Assembly: GCA_019638625.1 (NCBI GenBank)
Contig: JAHBTK010000001.1
Span: 673,434 to 737,433 of the forward strand
Length of the DNA: 64,000 nucleotides
Origin: Chitinophagaceae bacterium
Lineage (GTDB): Bacteria; Bacteroidota; Bacteroidia; Chitinophagales; Chitinophagaceae
Direction of reading: 5' to 3'
Numbering within the stretch: the first letter of the stretch is position 1; the number at the start of each line of letters is the position of its first letter. The notes below the pieces were generated by a model. That model was not told where the DNA came from. It saw nothing but the letters and a program-made list of their open reading frames with translations, and did no database searches. Positions 34,053 to 42,279 of this stretch are shown in pieces. The position numbers and the translations under genes were made by a program.

Positions 34053-35648
34053 ATGCGGTATAGTATTTTCATATTTTGCGTCATTTTCTTTTCACACTGC
34101 AATACGGGAGAAAAAGAAGCTACCGGGCCTGTAGAGGCAAGAGATACGACCATTACTGTTGAAAACGCTTATTCGGAGCTTTTTCTTGACAGCCTTTCAC
34201 TGGAAAAATTCCTGGCTGAACATACAGTTAATGAGACGAGTGCCAACCAGTACCGGAGCTTTTATAATGCCCGCAATTACCAGTATGCGTGGTTTGTTGC
34301 AGATGGTATCACGGAACAAACCCATAGCTTTCTGAACCGCCAGGGCGATTATATCTCTTACTCGAAGGATTCTTCCTTGCAGAACGCGGCTTTGCAGCAA
34401 CTTTTCGATACTGTAGAAAACGGCAGCACGAAAATAAAAATACCGGACAACCTGCGGCTGGAGGCGGAGCTGATGCTGACCGGTCAGTTTTTCCGTTTTG
34501 CAGAAAAAGCTTTCGCGGGCGATACGACGCTGAATGTAAAAGACCTGAAATGGTATATCCCACGGAAAAAAGTAGATGTGGTGGCAACGCTCGATTCGCT
34601 GATGAAAGGTAATGGCAACCAGCCATACGAGCCATTGAATGCATACTATAAGCGTCTGAAAACAGCGCTTATCCGGTATTATGAACTGGAAAAGAGAGGC
34701 GGTTGGCAGCCTGTTACGCTGGACAAAAAAAGCCTTCGGCACGGGGATAGTTCTGTAATAATCGGCCGGATAAAAAAGAGATTGGCCCGGGCGGGCGATT
34801 TTCTTGCGGAAGACTCCTCGGATGTGTTTACCGATTCGCTGGTGCATGCGGTCAGGCGCTTTCAATACCGGTATGGCTTAACCGAAGACGGGATAATTGG
34901 TGAAAGCATGGTAAGGGAATTAAATACGCCTGTAGAAAAAAGGATCCGGCAGATGTTGATCAACCTGGAAAGAATGAGGTGGGTGCCGGAAGATATTACC
35001 GGAGATTACCTGCTGGTAAATATTCCCGAGTTTAAGCTTCATGTATTTGAAAATGCTGTTCCCGTAAAACATATGGATGTAGTGGTAGGGTCCGGGCAAC
35101 ATAATACCGTAATTTTCAGCGACTATCTTAAATACGTTGTGTTCAGTCCCTACTGGAATGTGCCTGCCAGCATTGTAAAGAATGAGATCATGCCCGGTAT
35201 ACAGCGAAACCCGAATTATATTAAGTCGCACAACATGGAAATTACGGGGTATAGCGGTAATATACCCCAGGTAAGACAAAAGCCCGGGCCAAACAACTCC
35301 CTGGGCCGGGTGAAGTTTTTATTCCCTAATAACTTTAATATTTATATGCACGACACTCCTGCAAAAAGTTTGTTCGGAGAAACCAAACGGGCATTCAGTC
35401 ATGGGTGTATCCGGTTGTCTGAGCCGGAGTGGCTGGCGCAGTTTTTATTGAGAAACGACAGCACCTGGACGCAGGATGCGATAAAAAAAGCTATGCTGAG
35501 CAATAAAGAAAGATATGTAGCACTTGATTCTGCCGTGCCGGTTTTTATCGGCTATTTTACCGCATGGGTGGATTCAAAAGGGCTGCTCAATTTTAGAAAT
35601 GACGTTTATGGCCATGATGCCCGTATGGAAAAGCAGATGTTCAGGTGA
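34053..35648 (+). CDS. L,D-transpeptidase lipoprotein (YcbB/LdtD-like)
   Basis: 531-residue cell-wall enzyme that makes or exchanges 3-3 peptidoglycan cross-links. The lipobox FFSHC near residue 17 marks a lipoprotein. Order: an LdtD-type N-terminal domain (30-230), a peptidoglycan-binding module (about 232-295, DSLVHAVRRFQYRYGLTEDG) and a YkuD catalytic domain with HDTPAKSLF and the nucleophile motif SHGCIRL (Cys about 452). All catalytic residues are present and length matches the LdtD type. Downstream of the M19 dipeptidase by 44 bases, probably co-transcribed. Confidence 0.94.
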   Translation: MRYSIFIFCVIFFSHCNTGEKEATGPVEARDTTITVENAYSELFLDSLSLEKFLAEHTVNETSANQYRSFYNARNYQYAWFVADGITEQTHSFLNRQGDYISYSKDSSLQNAALQQLFDTVENGSTKIKIPDNLRLEAELMLTGQFFRFAEKAFAGDTTLNVKDLKWYIPRKKVDVVATLDSLMKGNGNQPYEPLNAYYKRLKTALIRYYELEKRGGWQPVTLDKKSLRHGDSSVIIGRIKKRLARAGDFLAEDSSDVFTDSLVHAVRRFQYRYGLTEDGIIGESMVRELNTPVEKRIRQMLINLERMRWVPEDITGDYLLVNIPEFKLHVFENAVPVKHMDVVVGSGQHNTVIFSDYLKYVVFSPYWNVPASIVKNEIMPGIQRNPNYIKSHNMEITGYSGNIPQVRQKPGPNNSLGRVKFLFPNNFNIYMHDTPAKSLFGETKRAFSHGCIRLSEPEWLAQFLLRNDSTWTQDAIKKAMLSNKERYVALDSAVPVFIGYFTAWVDSKGLLNFRNDVYGHDARMEKQMFR

Positions 35649-36019
35649 CCGTCACCGCATCCGGCACGGCATCATAATTTCGCACAAAGCCGCTATGAAG
35701 CGCAAAGGGGGCGTACAAACAGTTCTCTTTTTTTAACCGTCTCTTTCTTTGTGATCTTTCGCGCTGTCTTTTGCGACCTTTGCGTGCATATGTATGCAAG
35801 ATCAGTTCTCCTGTCACGCCTCAATGATTGAGACTACGAATGGGATGCCCGAGATGACTATCAGTTTATTGCAAATATGGACGCGAAGGAGGAGATTGTT
35901 TTTTATATCTCAGGATGCATGAATTCCCGATAGCCTGATAAATACGCTGTTTAATCTACTATTAACGATAAGGTAGAAGCATTACCGGTCAATCCTGGTG
36001 TATCCGGAAAAGGCAGGAC
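35649..36019. other. Intergenic repeat-like region
   Basis: No gene. GCGCAAAGG near 35700 and the reversed CTTTCGCG / ACCTTTGCG words at 35756-35787 form a loose inverted arrangement of the CGCAAAG type, with a long pyrimidine-rich loop. After it come ATGTATGCAAGA and CGCCTCAATGATTGAGAC (35818-35835), which shares CTCAATGATTG with 9068 and (inverted) 14049. The remainder to 36019 shows nothing. Confidence 0.45.
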
Positions 36020-36709
36020 CTACAGTATATTGATCTTTTGCATAACACCCGACTTATGTGTTTTGCTGATCGGGATCATATTCCCGTTGATGAACAGCGT
36101 GTTTTCCTGGATGTCATTTATTTTGGTGAAGTTTACAATATAGGACCGGTGTACTTTCATAAACACCTGCGGGTTCACCTTTGTTTCCAGGTTTTTGATG
36201 GTATTGTGGGTGATGTATTTTTTGGCGGAAGTAATGAATTTTACATAGTCTCCCATGCTTTCAATAAATAGGATATCATCATTATGAAGGCGGATAAGTT
36301 TACCGTCTGACTTGATGAACATATGGTCCTGCTCAGAGTTCCCGTTCTGCTGTTCGGATTTTTTGCCTACTTTCTGGATCGATTCCAGGAATCTTTGATA
36401 AGTAAAGGGCTTTTTCAGGTAGTCGGTAACGTTATATTGAAAAGCATCATACGCGTATTCTACTTTGGAGGTGGTCAGGATAACCTGGGGAGTGTACATC
36501 AACTGGTCCAGTAGCTCGAATCCGGAAGCTCCGGGCATTTCCACATCCAGGAAGATAAGGTCAACTACATTATCCTTCAGGTAGTTTAATGCATCTTCTG
36601 CGTTCAGGAAATGAGCGTGTACTTCCACTACTCCGGATTTTTCGCAAAACCTTCTGAGAAAATCCGCAGATACCTGCAGGTCTTCTACAATGATACTTTG
36701 AAATTTCAT
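36020..36709 (-). CDS. LytTR-type response regulator
   Basis: 229 residues from the ATG at 36709, chosen because it overlaps the upstream Hpt stop as ATGA; an in-frame ATG two codons earlier is possible. Receiver domain: acidic pair in IIVEDLQ, phospho-acceptor Asp in LIFLDVEMPG (about 54), Lys in LKKPFTYQRF. C-terminal LytTR DNA-binding domain: HMFIKSDGKLIRL, DDILFIESMGDYVKF, FMKVHRSYIVN. Direct repeats are the usual LytTR targets. Coupled to the Hpt gene, opposite a hybrid kinase gene, it is the likely output of a phosphorelay. Confidence 0.94.
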   Translation of the reverse strand: MKFQSIIVEDLQVSADFLRRFCEKSGVVEVHAHFLNAEDALNYLKDNVVDLIFLDVEMPGASGFELLDQLMYTPQVILTTSKVEYAYDAFQYNVTDYLKKPFTYQRFLESIQKVGKKSEQQNGNSEQDHMFIKSDGKLIRLHNDDILFIESMGDYVKFITSAKKYITHNTIKNLETKVNPQVFMKVHRSYIVNFTKINDIQENTLFINGNMIPISKTHKSGVMQKINIL

Positions 36710-37110
36710 AGACATTGGGTATTATACTGTTTCAATCGCTTTAGTTCATTGTTTATGGTTTCTAAAGCTTCTTCTGTAATCTTTACAATATTTTTGAAAC
36801 CATTTTCGGTTTGCGAAATATCATTTGCCCCGGCACATACATCCTCAAACGCCGCGAAGTCGGTAATTATTTTGTTAAGGCCTACATACCCAAACAAAGG
36901 CTTTATTTTATGAATGATCTTTTTCAGACCGGGAACGTCTCCCTGGCTGAATTTATCACCTGCATTCACCAGCTCTGATTGTATTTGTTCTAAAGAAGTT
37001 TCAAAAACCGTTTCGGCCTGCTCAAAATCATTGTCGTACAATTCCGTCAGAAATGCAATGTCCAGTTTGGAAGAGAAGGTAAACGGTATTTTAGGTACTT
37101 CGTTGTGCAT
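36706..37110 (-). CDS. Stand-alone Hpt phosphotransfer protein
   Basis: 134 residues, a single histidine phosphotransfer domain: four-helix bundle pattern with the active His in LKKIIHKIKPLFGYVGL (about 66), the signature of Hpt domains. No membrane segment or catalytic domain. It should relay phosphate from the receiver of the hybrid kinase encoded divergently (start 79 bases away) to the LytTR regulator with which its gene overlaps by four bases. Confidence 0.92.
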   Translation of the reverse strand: MHNEVPKIPFTFSSKLDIAFLTELYDNDFEQAETVFETSLEQIQSELVNAGDKFSQGDVPGLKKIIHKIKPLFGYVGLNKIITDFAAFEDVCAGANDISQTENGFKNIVKITEEALETINNELKRLKQYNTQCL

Positions 37111-37188
37111 ATCACAATTTGTTGGAAACTAAGACGTTTTAAAATATGAATTCCATACACTTATCTACCAATACTTTAGTATTACGTA

Positions 37189-39345
37189 ATGAAAACGAAC
37201 TTTTTAGACAAAATAGTATCTGCCGGTTACAGTATTTTAAGTAGCGGCGCCGATCCTTCCAAAAGCCACGAAGAGAAAAAAAGTATAGAACGGCTTGTCA
37301 TTTTCATTTTCTTCGGTATAGGCGTAAGCCTTATATCAGCCGTTTTGAACAGCTTCCGGGGGCTTTATATCAGCCTTTTATTAAATATTACTACCATTCT
37401 GTTGTTGACGGTTTCCTTTTTTCTGAATAAGGATGGACGGATGGCCTTTGCTAAGGTGCTGGGGATAGTAGTTATTAATTTCTACCTGTTCGCCATTAGT
37501 TATGTGGAAGGGCTAAAATCGGGAGAACATATGTTCTACTTTCCGTTTTTACTGGCATTGATCTTTGTAATAGACCTGAGGAAAAACTACGAGGAACTGA
37601 TCATGACGGCTATTGTTACGTTTATTACGGCAGCAATGATCTTTATTCTGGCTCCTTACAGCAGCACGGTGCAGGTGATCAGTTCGGAACAATACAGCGC
37701 CTTATTCAGTTCCAACCTGAGTCTTTCACTGGTGATCACGGCATTTTTTACCTATTACATATTGCAGACAATAGAAAGGAATGAGGACAAGATACTGGAT
37801 GAAAAATATTTCAAGGAAACGATCTACGACACTTCCCTTGACGCATCATTTATCGTAGATATCAATACGCTTGCCATAACCGATTGCAACAAAACCTCCC
37901 TGGAGATATTCAGCATTGAAAGTAAAGATGCTATTGTCGGCACTATGGTGAGGGACCTCCTGGGAAATAAAATGGAAGAGCATATCCTGGTGCAGGGTAA
38001 GCAGGACTTTACCAAAAAATCGCCCTGGTACGGAAATATGGATTTTTTTAGACAGGACAATACGCCGTTTTACGGTTATGTAAGCCTGGTAGCTTTCTCG
38101 CATAGCAATGCGCAGTATTGCAAAATCAGTATCCTGGACATTACCGAGATCAAGGTGGCAGAGTTTGAGATACTGAAAGCTAAGGAAAAAGCTGAAAAAG
38201 CAGCCCAGGTGAAGTCCCGTTTTCTTTCCAATATGAGTCATGAACTGAGGACACCGCTTAATGCTATAATAGGTACTACAAACCTTGTTTTACAGGAAGA
38301 GTACCTGCCGTCGCAATTGCAGAGCTTTGAAGTGTTGAAATATTCATCTGAGCACATGATGCAGTTGGTGAATGATATACTTGACTTCAGCAAAATTGAA
38401 GCCGGTAAAATGCAGCTTGAGAATACGCAGTTCAGCCTGAAGAATTTTTTGCAGAAAGTAGTGGCTTCTTTCAATTCACCGGTGGCTGCCAAAAATCTTG
38501 ATTTTAAAGTAGAGATAGATGATAATACCGATCTGGAAATATACGGGGATGAAATGCGGCTGAACCAGATTATGAACAATCTGCTCTCCAATGCACTCAA
38601 GTTTACTCAACAGGGTACTATTGAAGTGGTGGTTAAAACCATTGCATTGAAATCGAGTAACGCGGACGTGTTCTTTTCCGTTAGTGATACCGGCATCGGG
38701 ATACCTAAGAATAAAATAAGACAGATTTTTGAAAGTTTCACACAGGCAGATATTGAAACTACCAGGAAATACGGAGGGACCGGTTTGGGGTTAGCTATTA
38801 CCCAGCGTATTGTAGAGCAGATGGGGGGCGCTTTAAAAGTAGACAGTGAAACTGAAAAAGGAAGCACTTTTTATTTCACCCTGAATTTCCAGGTTACGAA
38901 ACAGCAACGATCCTACGTAAATGAAGACAAACTGAAAAATCTTTCCGGTCTTGATGGATTGAAGGTACTGCTGGCGGAAGATAACCCGATCAACATGCTT
39001 GTGGCCAGGCGATTCCTGCAGAAATGGAATATAGAAGTAGTAGAAGCCGACAATGGCGTAAAAGCGGTTGAGCTGTTCTATCAAACGAAGCCGGACCTGT
39101 TGCTGGTAGACCTTGAAATGCCGGAAATGGATGGCGCCCAGACAGTAGCAGAAATCCGCAAAACACATCCCGGAATTCCCATTATTGCTTTTACGGCAGC
39201 TACCTACGAGAATATCCGGGAGGATCTGTTAAGCAAGGGCTTTAATGACTATATACCCAAACCATTCAAGCCGGAAGAACTGCATAAGAAGATACTGGAA
39301 TATGCTACTGCCAATGGGTTTGGAGAGCACAGGCAGGCGTCGTAG
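37189..39345 (+). CDS. Hybrid sensor histidine kinase with C-terminal receiver
   Basis: 718 residues: six or so membrane helices (about 35-200), a PAS-like domain (about 215-330), the dimerisation/phospho-acceptor domain FLSNMSHELRTPLNAIIG (His about 353), an ATPase domain (N box NQIMNNLLSNALKF, G1 DTGIGIP, G2 GTGLGLAI) and a receiver domain with LLAEDNPINM, phospho-acceptor LLVDLEMPEMDG (about 645) and Lys in YIPKPFKP. The order His-Asp in one protein needs an Hpt shuttle, supplied by the adjacent divergent gene. The signal is unknown; the sensor is membrane-embedded. Confidence 0.95.
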   Translation: MKTNFLDKIVSAGYSILSSGADPSKSHEEKKSIERLVIFIFFGIGVSLISAVLNSFRGLYISLLLNITTILLLTVSFFLNKDGRMAFAKVLGIVVINFYLFAISYVEGLKSGEHMFYFPFLLALIFVIDLRKNYEELIMTAIVTFITAAMIFILAPYSSTVQVISSEQYSALFSSNLSLSLVITAFFTYYILQTIERNEDKILDEKYFKETIYDTSLDASFIVDINTLAITDCNKTSLEIFSIESKDAIVGTMVRDLLGNKMEEHILVQGKQDFTKKSPWYGNMDFFRQDNTPFYGYVSLVAFSHSNAQYCKISILDITEIKVAEFEILKAKEKAEKAAQVKSRFLSNMSHELRTPLNAIIGTTNLVLQEEYLPSQLQSFEVLKYSSEHMMQLVNDILDFSKIEAGKMQLENTQFSLKNFLQKVVASFNSPVAAKNLDFKVEIDDNTDLEIYGDEMRLNQIMNNLLSNALKFTQQGTIEVVVKTIALKSSNADVFFSVSDTGIGIPKNKIRQIFESFTQADIETTRKYGGTGLGLAITQRIVEQMGGALKVDSETEKGSTFYFTLNFQVTKQQRSYVNEDKLKNLSGLDGLKVLLAEDNPINMLVARRFLQKWNIEVVEADNGVKAVELFYQTKPDLLLVDLEMPEMDGAQTVAEIRKTHPGIPIIAFTAATYENIREDLLSKGFNDYIPKPFKPEELHKKILEYATANGFGEHRQAS

Positions 39346-39874
39346 GTAGTGTGGGAATGTGAGAAATATGAAAATGTGGGAAATGTAAAACCACTCCTAC
39401 CTCTTTGTCATACTGACGCAGAAAGCGTGTGAGGGAATGTGGGAAATGTGGAAATGTGGGAAATGTGGAAATGTGAGAATATGGAAAGGATGGGATTGAT
39501 TCTACAGACGATGTGGTAGAAATGAAGTTTGGAATTGTTTTGCAGTACCGTCCTTCTCCTGGTAGGGAGAGGGATAAGAGGGTGAGGCTGATGTGAAAGG
39601 TATAGTGTTTGGATACTATTCTGCAGCACCGCTCCCTCTCAGTTGCACGGAGAGGGAGAAGGAGGGTGAGGCTCATTGGCTTTCCCTGATAACTCTTCTT
39701 ATAATCCCTCGCGATCAGGAAATACAAAAACATTTCCATCAACCACTCCAGCAGCCATACCGACTTTACAAAGGCGAGCGACAGGCTGCCCGGATTGATA
39801 TAGTTTATGGAAAAAGCCAGAATTTTTGCAAGTATTCCAACAAGTATAACGCGGATAAAAAGGTTAATATTCAA
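39305..39874 (-). CDS. Doubtful small membrane protein whose 3' part is repeat DNA
   Basis: An open frame of 189 codons. The first ~65 residues look genuine: two membrane helices (LFIRVILVGILAKILAFSI and WLLEWLMEMFLYFLIA) followed by a basic end (RDYKKSYQGKP). Beyond this the translation is just repeat DNA read through: the CTCACCC...CTCCCTCTC element twice, then Phe-Pro-His strings from the GAAAATGTGG repeats, until it runs into the 3' end of the hybrid kinase gene. I read it as a short membrane protein gene whose end was overwritten by intergenic repeats, or a remnant. Confidence 0.35.
   Translation of the reverse strand: MNINLFIRVILVGILAKILAFSINYINPGSLSLAFVKSVWLLEWLMEMFLYFLIARDYKKSYQGKPMSLTLLLPLRATERERCCRIVSKHYTFHISLTLLSLSLPGEGRYCKTIPNFISTTSSVESIPSFPYSHISTFPTFPHFPHSLTRFLRQYDKEVGVVLHFPHFHISHIPTLPTTPACALQTHWQ
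39346..39490. repeat. GAAAATGTGG-type low-complexity repeat
   Basis: Repeated GTGGGAAATGTGGAAAT words, with two exact tandem 17-mers at 39439-39455 and 39456-39472 and many near copies. The same style of sequence occurs at 45812-45897 and 48412-48475, always between genes. Confidence 0.8.
39535..39680. repeat. Two copies of a GGAGAGGG/GGGTGAGGCT intergenic repeat
   Basis: Copy 1 (about 39539-39592) and copy 2 (about 39620-39676) share TGCAG(T/C)ACCG, a CTCCTNN...GGGAGAGGG hairpin-like centre and AGAGGGTGAGGCT / GGAGGGTGAGGCT. They are about 80 bases apart in the same orientation and form stem-loops (CTCC/GGAG arms). Confidence 0.7.
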
Positions 39875-39972
39875 GTTACAGGGTTATGATTTTTTAATTC
39901 CTGCTCAGGCGTAAGCGCCCGCTTGTGTACATAGCGCAATAAAACTACAATGAACCTAACTGTCAGTTGTAA

Positions 39973-40200
39973 TCAGTCAAACAGGAACAATTCGGAAGGA
40001 GAGATATCAAGCGCCCTGGCAATAGCAGACACATGGCTGATAGAGGTATTAATGGTACCCCTTTCGATTCTGCCTATCTGGCTCAACTCAAATCCGGTCC
40101 GGTAAGCGAGCTCCTCTTGTGTAATTTTCTTCGTTTTGCGAAGCTTTCGAAGCCTGTCCCCAAACTTTTTTACAAATTGATCGTCCTTGAAATACTTCAC
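39973..40200 (-). CDS. Small XRE-family helix-turn-helix regulator
   Basis: 75 residues if it starts at the GTG at 40200 (reading VKYFKDDQFVKKFGDRLRK). Longer in-frame starts would run across the divergent lipoprotein gene. The domain is a complete Cro/CI-type HTH: LRKLRKTKKITQEELAYRTG, then LSQIGRIERGTINTSISHVSAIARALDISPSELF. No other domain. A 10-bp perfect palindrome between it and the divergent lipoprotein gene (40238-40247) is a plausible operator for autoregulation and control of that gene. Confidence 0.85.
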   Translation of the reverse strand: MKYFKDDQFVKKFGDRLRKLRKTKKITQEELAYRTGFELSQIGRIERGTINTSISHVSAIARALDISPSELFLFD

Positions 40201-40235
40201 ACGACCAAATTGACGTTTTAGGTTAAATTTAATTA

Positions 40236-40249
40236 GAGCAAATTTGCCC
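40236..40249. promoter_or_regulatory. Palindromic operator candidate between the XRE and lipoprotein genes
   Basis: GCAAATTTGC (40238-40247) is a perfect 10-bp palindrome, nearly extended by GAG/CCC flanks. It lies between divergent starts at 40200 (minus) and 40277 (plus). Small XRE repressors typically bind such dyads. Inference only. Confidence 0.4.
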
Positions 40250-40276
40250 TTTTTTGTAATAAATAAAAGTATCGCT

Positions 40277-40861
40277 ATGAAAATCAAAGGTTTCAAATTA
40301 TATGCTGGGGTGATTATAGTTGTATTTTCGGTTGTTCTGTTATCTTGTAGAAAAAACGCAGCGGATCCCTGTGATGCAACAATTTGTCTTAATGGCGGAC
40401 ATTGTGCTAATGGAAACTGCATATGTCCGGAAGGTTATGGCGGTGCTGATTGCAGTCAGCAAATAACACCCCGTAAAATGAAAGTAACCAAAGTTGAATT
40501 GACTCGTTTTCCGGCAACGGATAATAATGGCGCCGGGTGGGATCCGACAAGCGGACCTGATATATACCTGAAATTATTCAAGGGTGAAGCACAGATATGG
40601 AAAAGCTCGAACACTTATAATTATCAGAATGCAACTCCTTCCAATGTGTATTCTTTCGATGTTACCCCTGCTGTTGACTTTGCCGATCCTGTGGATGAAT
40701 ACTCAATCATCTTATACGACTATGATGATTTTGATGCGGATGATTTTATGGGAGGGATTATTTTTACGCCATATTCCAAATCGGGAAAGTTCCCTTCTGT
40801 GATAACGCTTGATGCAGGCGGCACGGTTGCTTTTAAGCTTCATGTATCTTATGTATGGTAG
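40277..40861 (+). CDS. Lipoprotein with EGF-like module
   Basis: 194 residues from the ATG at 40277; an in-frame TTG upstream is not needed. A signal peptide ending in the lipobox VLLSC (Cys about 24) is followed by a compact EGF-like module with six Cys (CDATICLNGGHCANGNCIC and GYGGADC). The remaining ~130 residues are a beta-rich, Asp-rich domain (YDYDDFDADDFMGG) reminiscent of C2-like calcium-binding folds. Probably an outer-surface lipoprotein. Its place beside a small HTH regulator suggests regulated expression. No enzyme motif. Confidence 0.85.
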   Translation: MKIKGFKLYAGVIIVVFSVVLLSCRKNAADPCDATICLNGGHCANGNCICPEGYGGADCSQQITPRKMKVTKVELTRFPATDNNGAGWDPTSGPDIYLKLFKGEAQIWKSSNTYNYQNATPSNVYSFDVTPAVDFADPVDEYSIILYDYDDFDADDFMGGIIFTPYSKSGKFPSVITLDAGGTVAFKLHVSYVW

Positions 40862-40935
40862 GGCAGCTATGTTGTTATTAACTGTCTTTTTTAAAATGCT
40901 GTCACCACTATTTAGTATAAACCTAAATCCGATTT

Positions 40936-41658
40936 ATGAAAAAGAATTTAACGTTAACAGGTATCCTTATGCTTTTTATTGCTGTTGCCTTCGGCCAGGT
41001 AACAGAAGACCGCAGAGGATATATCGGCATATCGGTTGGTTCAAGCATGCCAATAGGAAATTTTGCAAGTAAAAATGCCAATGCTTCTAAGGCAGGACTG
41101 GCAACTACGGGAGCGATATTTGATGTGAGCTTTGCTTATAAACTGAAAAAGAATTTTGGACTGGCCGCATTGCTTCGTGGCCAATATAACCCTGTTGATG
41201 TGCAACCTTTGGCTGATAGAATGAACCGCGAGTTTCCCGGAGTGAGAACATATGCGAATGGTGATGGATGGAGTAGCGGAGGCTTTATGGGAGGTGTTTA
41301 TTCCAGCTCCCCCTTAAATCAGAAAGCTACAGCCGTATTTGAATTAAAGACATTAGTGGGTTTTATGAATACAACCTCACCTCAGATTGACATGAACGCT
41401 TCTTCGTCCGAAGGATCGATATGGATAAGACAGAACAGCGCTACAGCAACTTCATTTTCATATCTTATCGGTGCCGGAATGAGATTTAATGCAGGTAAAC
41501 GAATCGCTTTTATCCTCAATGCTGATTATTTGAACTACACTCCCAACTTTAAGAATCTTAAGACGACAACGAGTATGGGTTCATCCGAAAATAGTAACGC
41601 TACGCAGGAAATTCAGACATTGAACATAGGCGTGGGCATTGCTTTCAGATTAAAGTAA
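40936..41658 (+). CDS. Outer-membrane beta-barrel-like protein
   Basis: 240 residues with a signal peptide (about 1-20, ending AFGQ). Alternating hydrophobic strands follow, with a typical small-barrel opening YIGISVGSSMPIGNFAS, amphipathic strands such as KNFGLAALLRGQYN and RIAFILNADYLNYTP, and a C-terminal strand TLNIGVGIAFRLK. This resembles the OmpW/opacity-type porin-like proteins common in Bacteroidota. Function unknown. It lies 74 bases after the EGF-like lipoprotein gene and could be in the same transcript. Confidence 0.8.
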   Translation: MKKNLTLTGILMLFIAVAFGQVTEDRRGYIGISVGSSMPIGNFASKNANASKAGLATTGAIFDVSFAYKLKKNFGLAALLRGQYNPVDVQPLADRMNREFPGVRTYANGDGWSSGGFMGGVYSSSPLNQKATAVFELKTLVGFMNTTSPQIDMNASSSEGSIWIRQNSATATSFSYLIGAGMRFNAGKRIAFILNADYLNYTPNFKNLKTTTSMGSSENSNATQEIQTLNIGVGIAFRLK

Positions 41659-41758
41659 CTACTTCCGCCAGGTCGGGTGTTAGCATCCGCTTGCAGCGAA
41701 TTACTCATTTATCAGATATTCCTCTGCAGACCAGGCGGCAATACAGCGGTCTTTATAC

Positions 41759-42229
41759 TCATTTTTTCAGGCTCCTGGTCACTGGTTCCGGTAAAAACGG
41801 GGAAGCGTCTCCGCCGTTCCTGATAACATCGCGTACAAGCGTGGATGCAACAGAAGTGTACTGCGGCAGACAGGTTAGAAAGACGGTTTCAATATCATTT
41901 GCCAGGCTCCGGTTCATGTCGGCAATCGCTTTTTCATATTCGAAATCGCTTACGTATCGTATACCCCGGAGTATAAAGCCGGCGCCGATCTTTTTGCAAC
42001 ACTCCACCGTCAGTCCTTCATACACAATGGCCGATACCTTGTTATTGTCCTTAAAAAGATCGTTTATCCATTGCAGCCGCTGGTCCTCCGAAAACATAGC
42101 GGTTTTATTGGCGTTGCGCCCGATACCGATCACAAGTTTATCAAACAAAGGCAGCGACCGGTAGATAATATCCAGGTGACCAATCGTTATAGGATCAAAG
42201 GTCCCGGGGAACAAGGCAACTTTATTCAT
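41759..42229 (-). CDS. coaD: Pantetheine-phosphate adenylyltransferase
   Basis: 156-residue enzyme of coenzyme A synthesis, joining 4'-phosphopantetheine and ATP to dephospho-CoA. The nucleotidyltransferase signature GTFDPITIGHLDII (residues 9-22, with the T/HxGH motif), RNANKTAMFS, LRGIRYVSDFEYE and the late SSxxVR-like STLVRDVI are all present, and the length is normal. It follows pyrB by 50 bases on the same strand. Confidence 0.96.
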   Translation of the reverse strand: MNKVALFPGTFDPITIGHLDIIYRSLPLFDKLVIGIGRNANKTAMFSEDQRLQWINDLFKDNNKVSAIVYEGLTVECCKKIGAGFILRGIRYVSDFEYEKAIADMNRSLANDIETVFLTCLPQYTSVASTLVRDVIRNGGDASPFLPEPVTRSLKK

Positions 42230-42279
42230 CTGGTATTGGTTAAAGGTTCATTTTGCAATGGAACTGCAATATAAGGTTA

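Noticed and set aside
39408..39629. Second minus-strand frame made of Phe-Pro-His strings
   Set aside because: It is a translation of the GAAAATGTGG repeats in another frame, not a protein.
40244..40276. TTG-initiated extension of the EGF-like lipoprotein
   Set aside because: It would put 11 residues before a normal lipoprotein signal peptide; the ATG at 40277 is sufficient.
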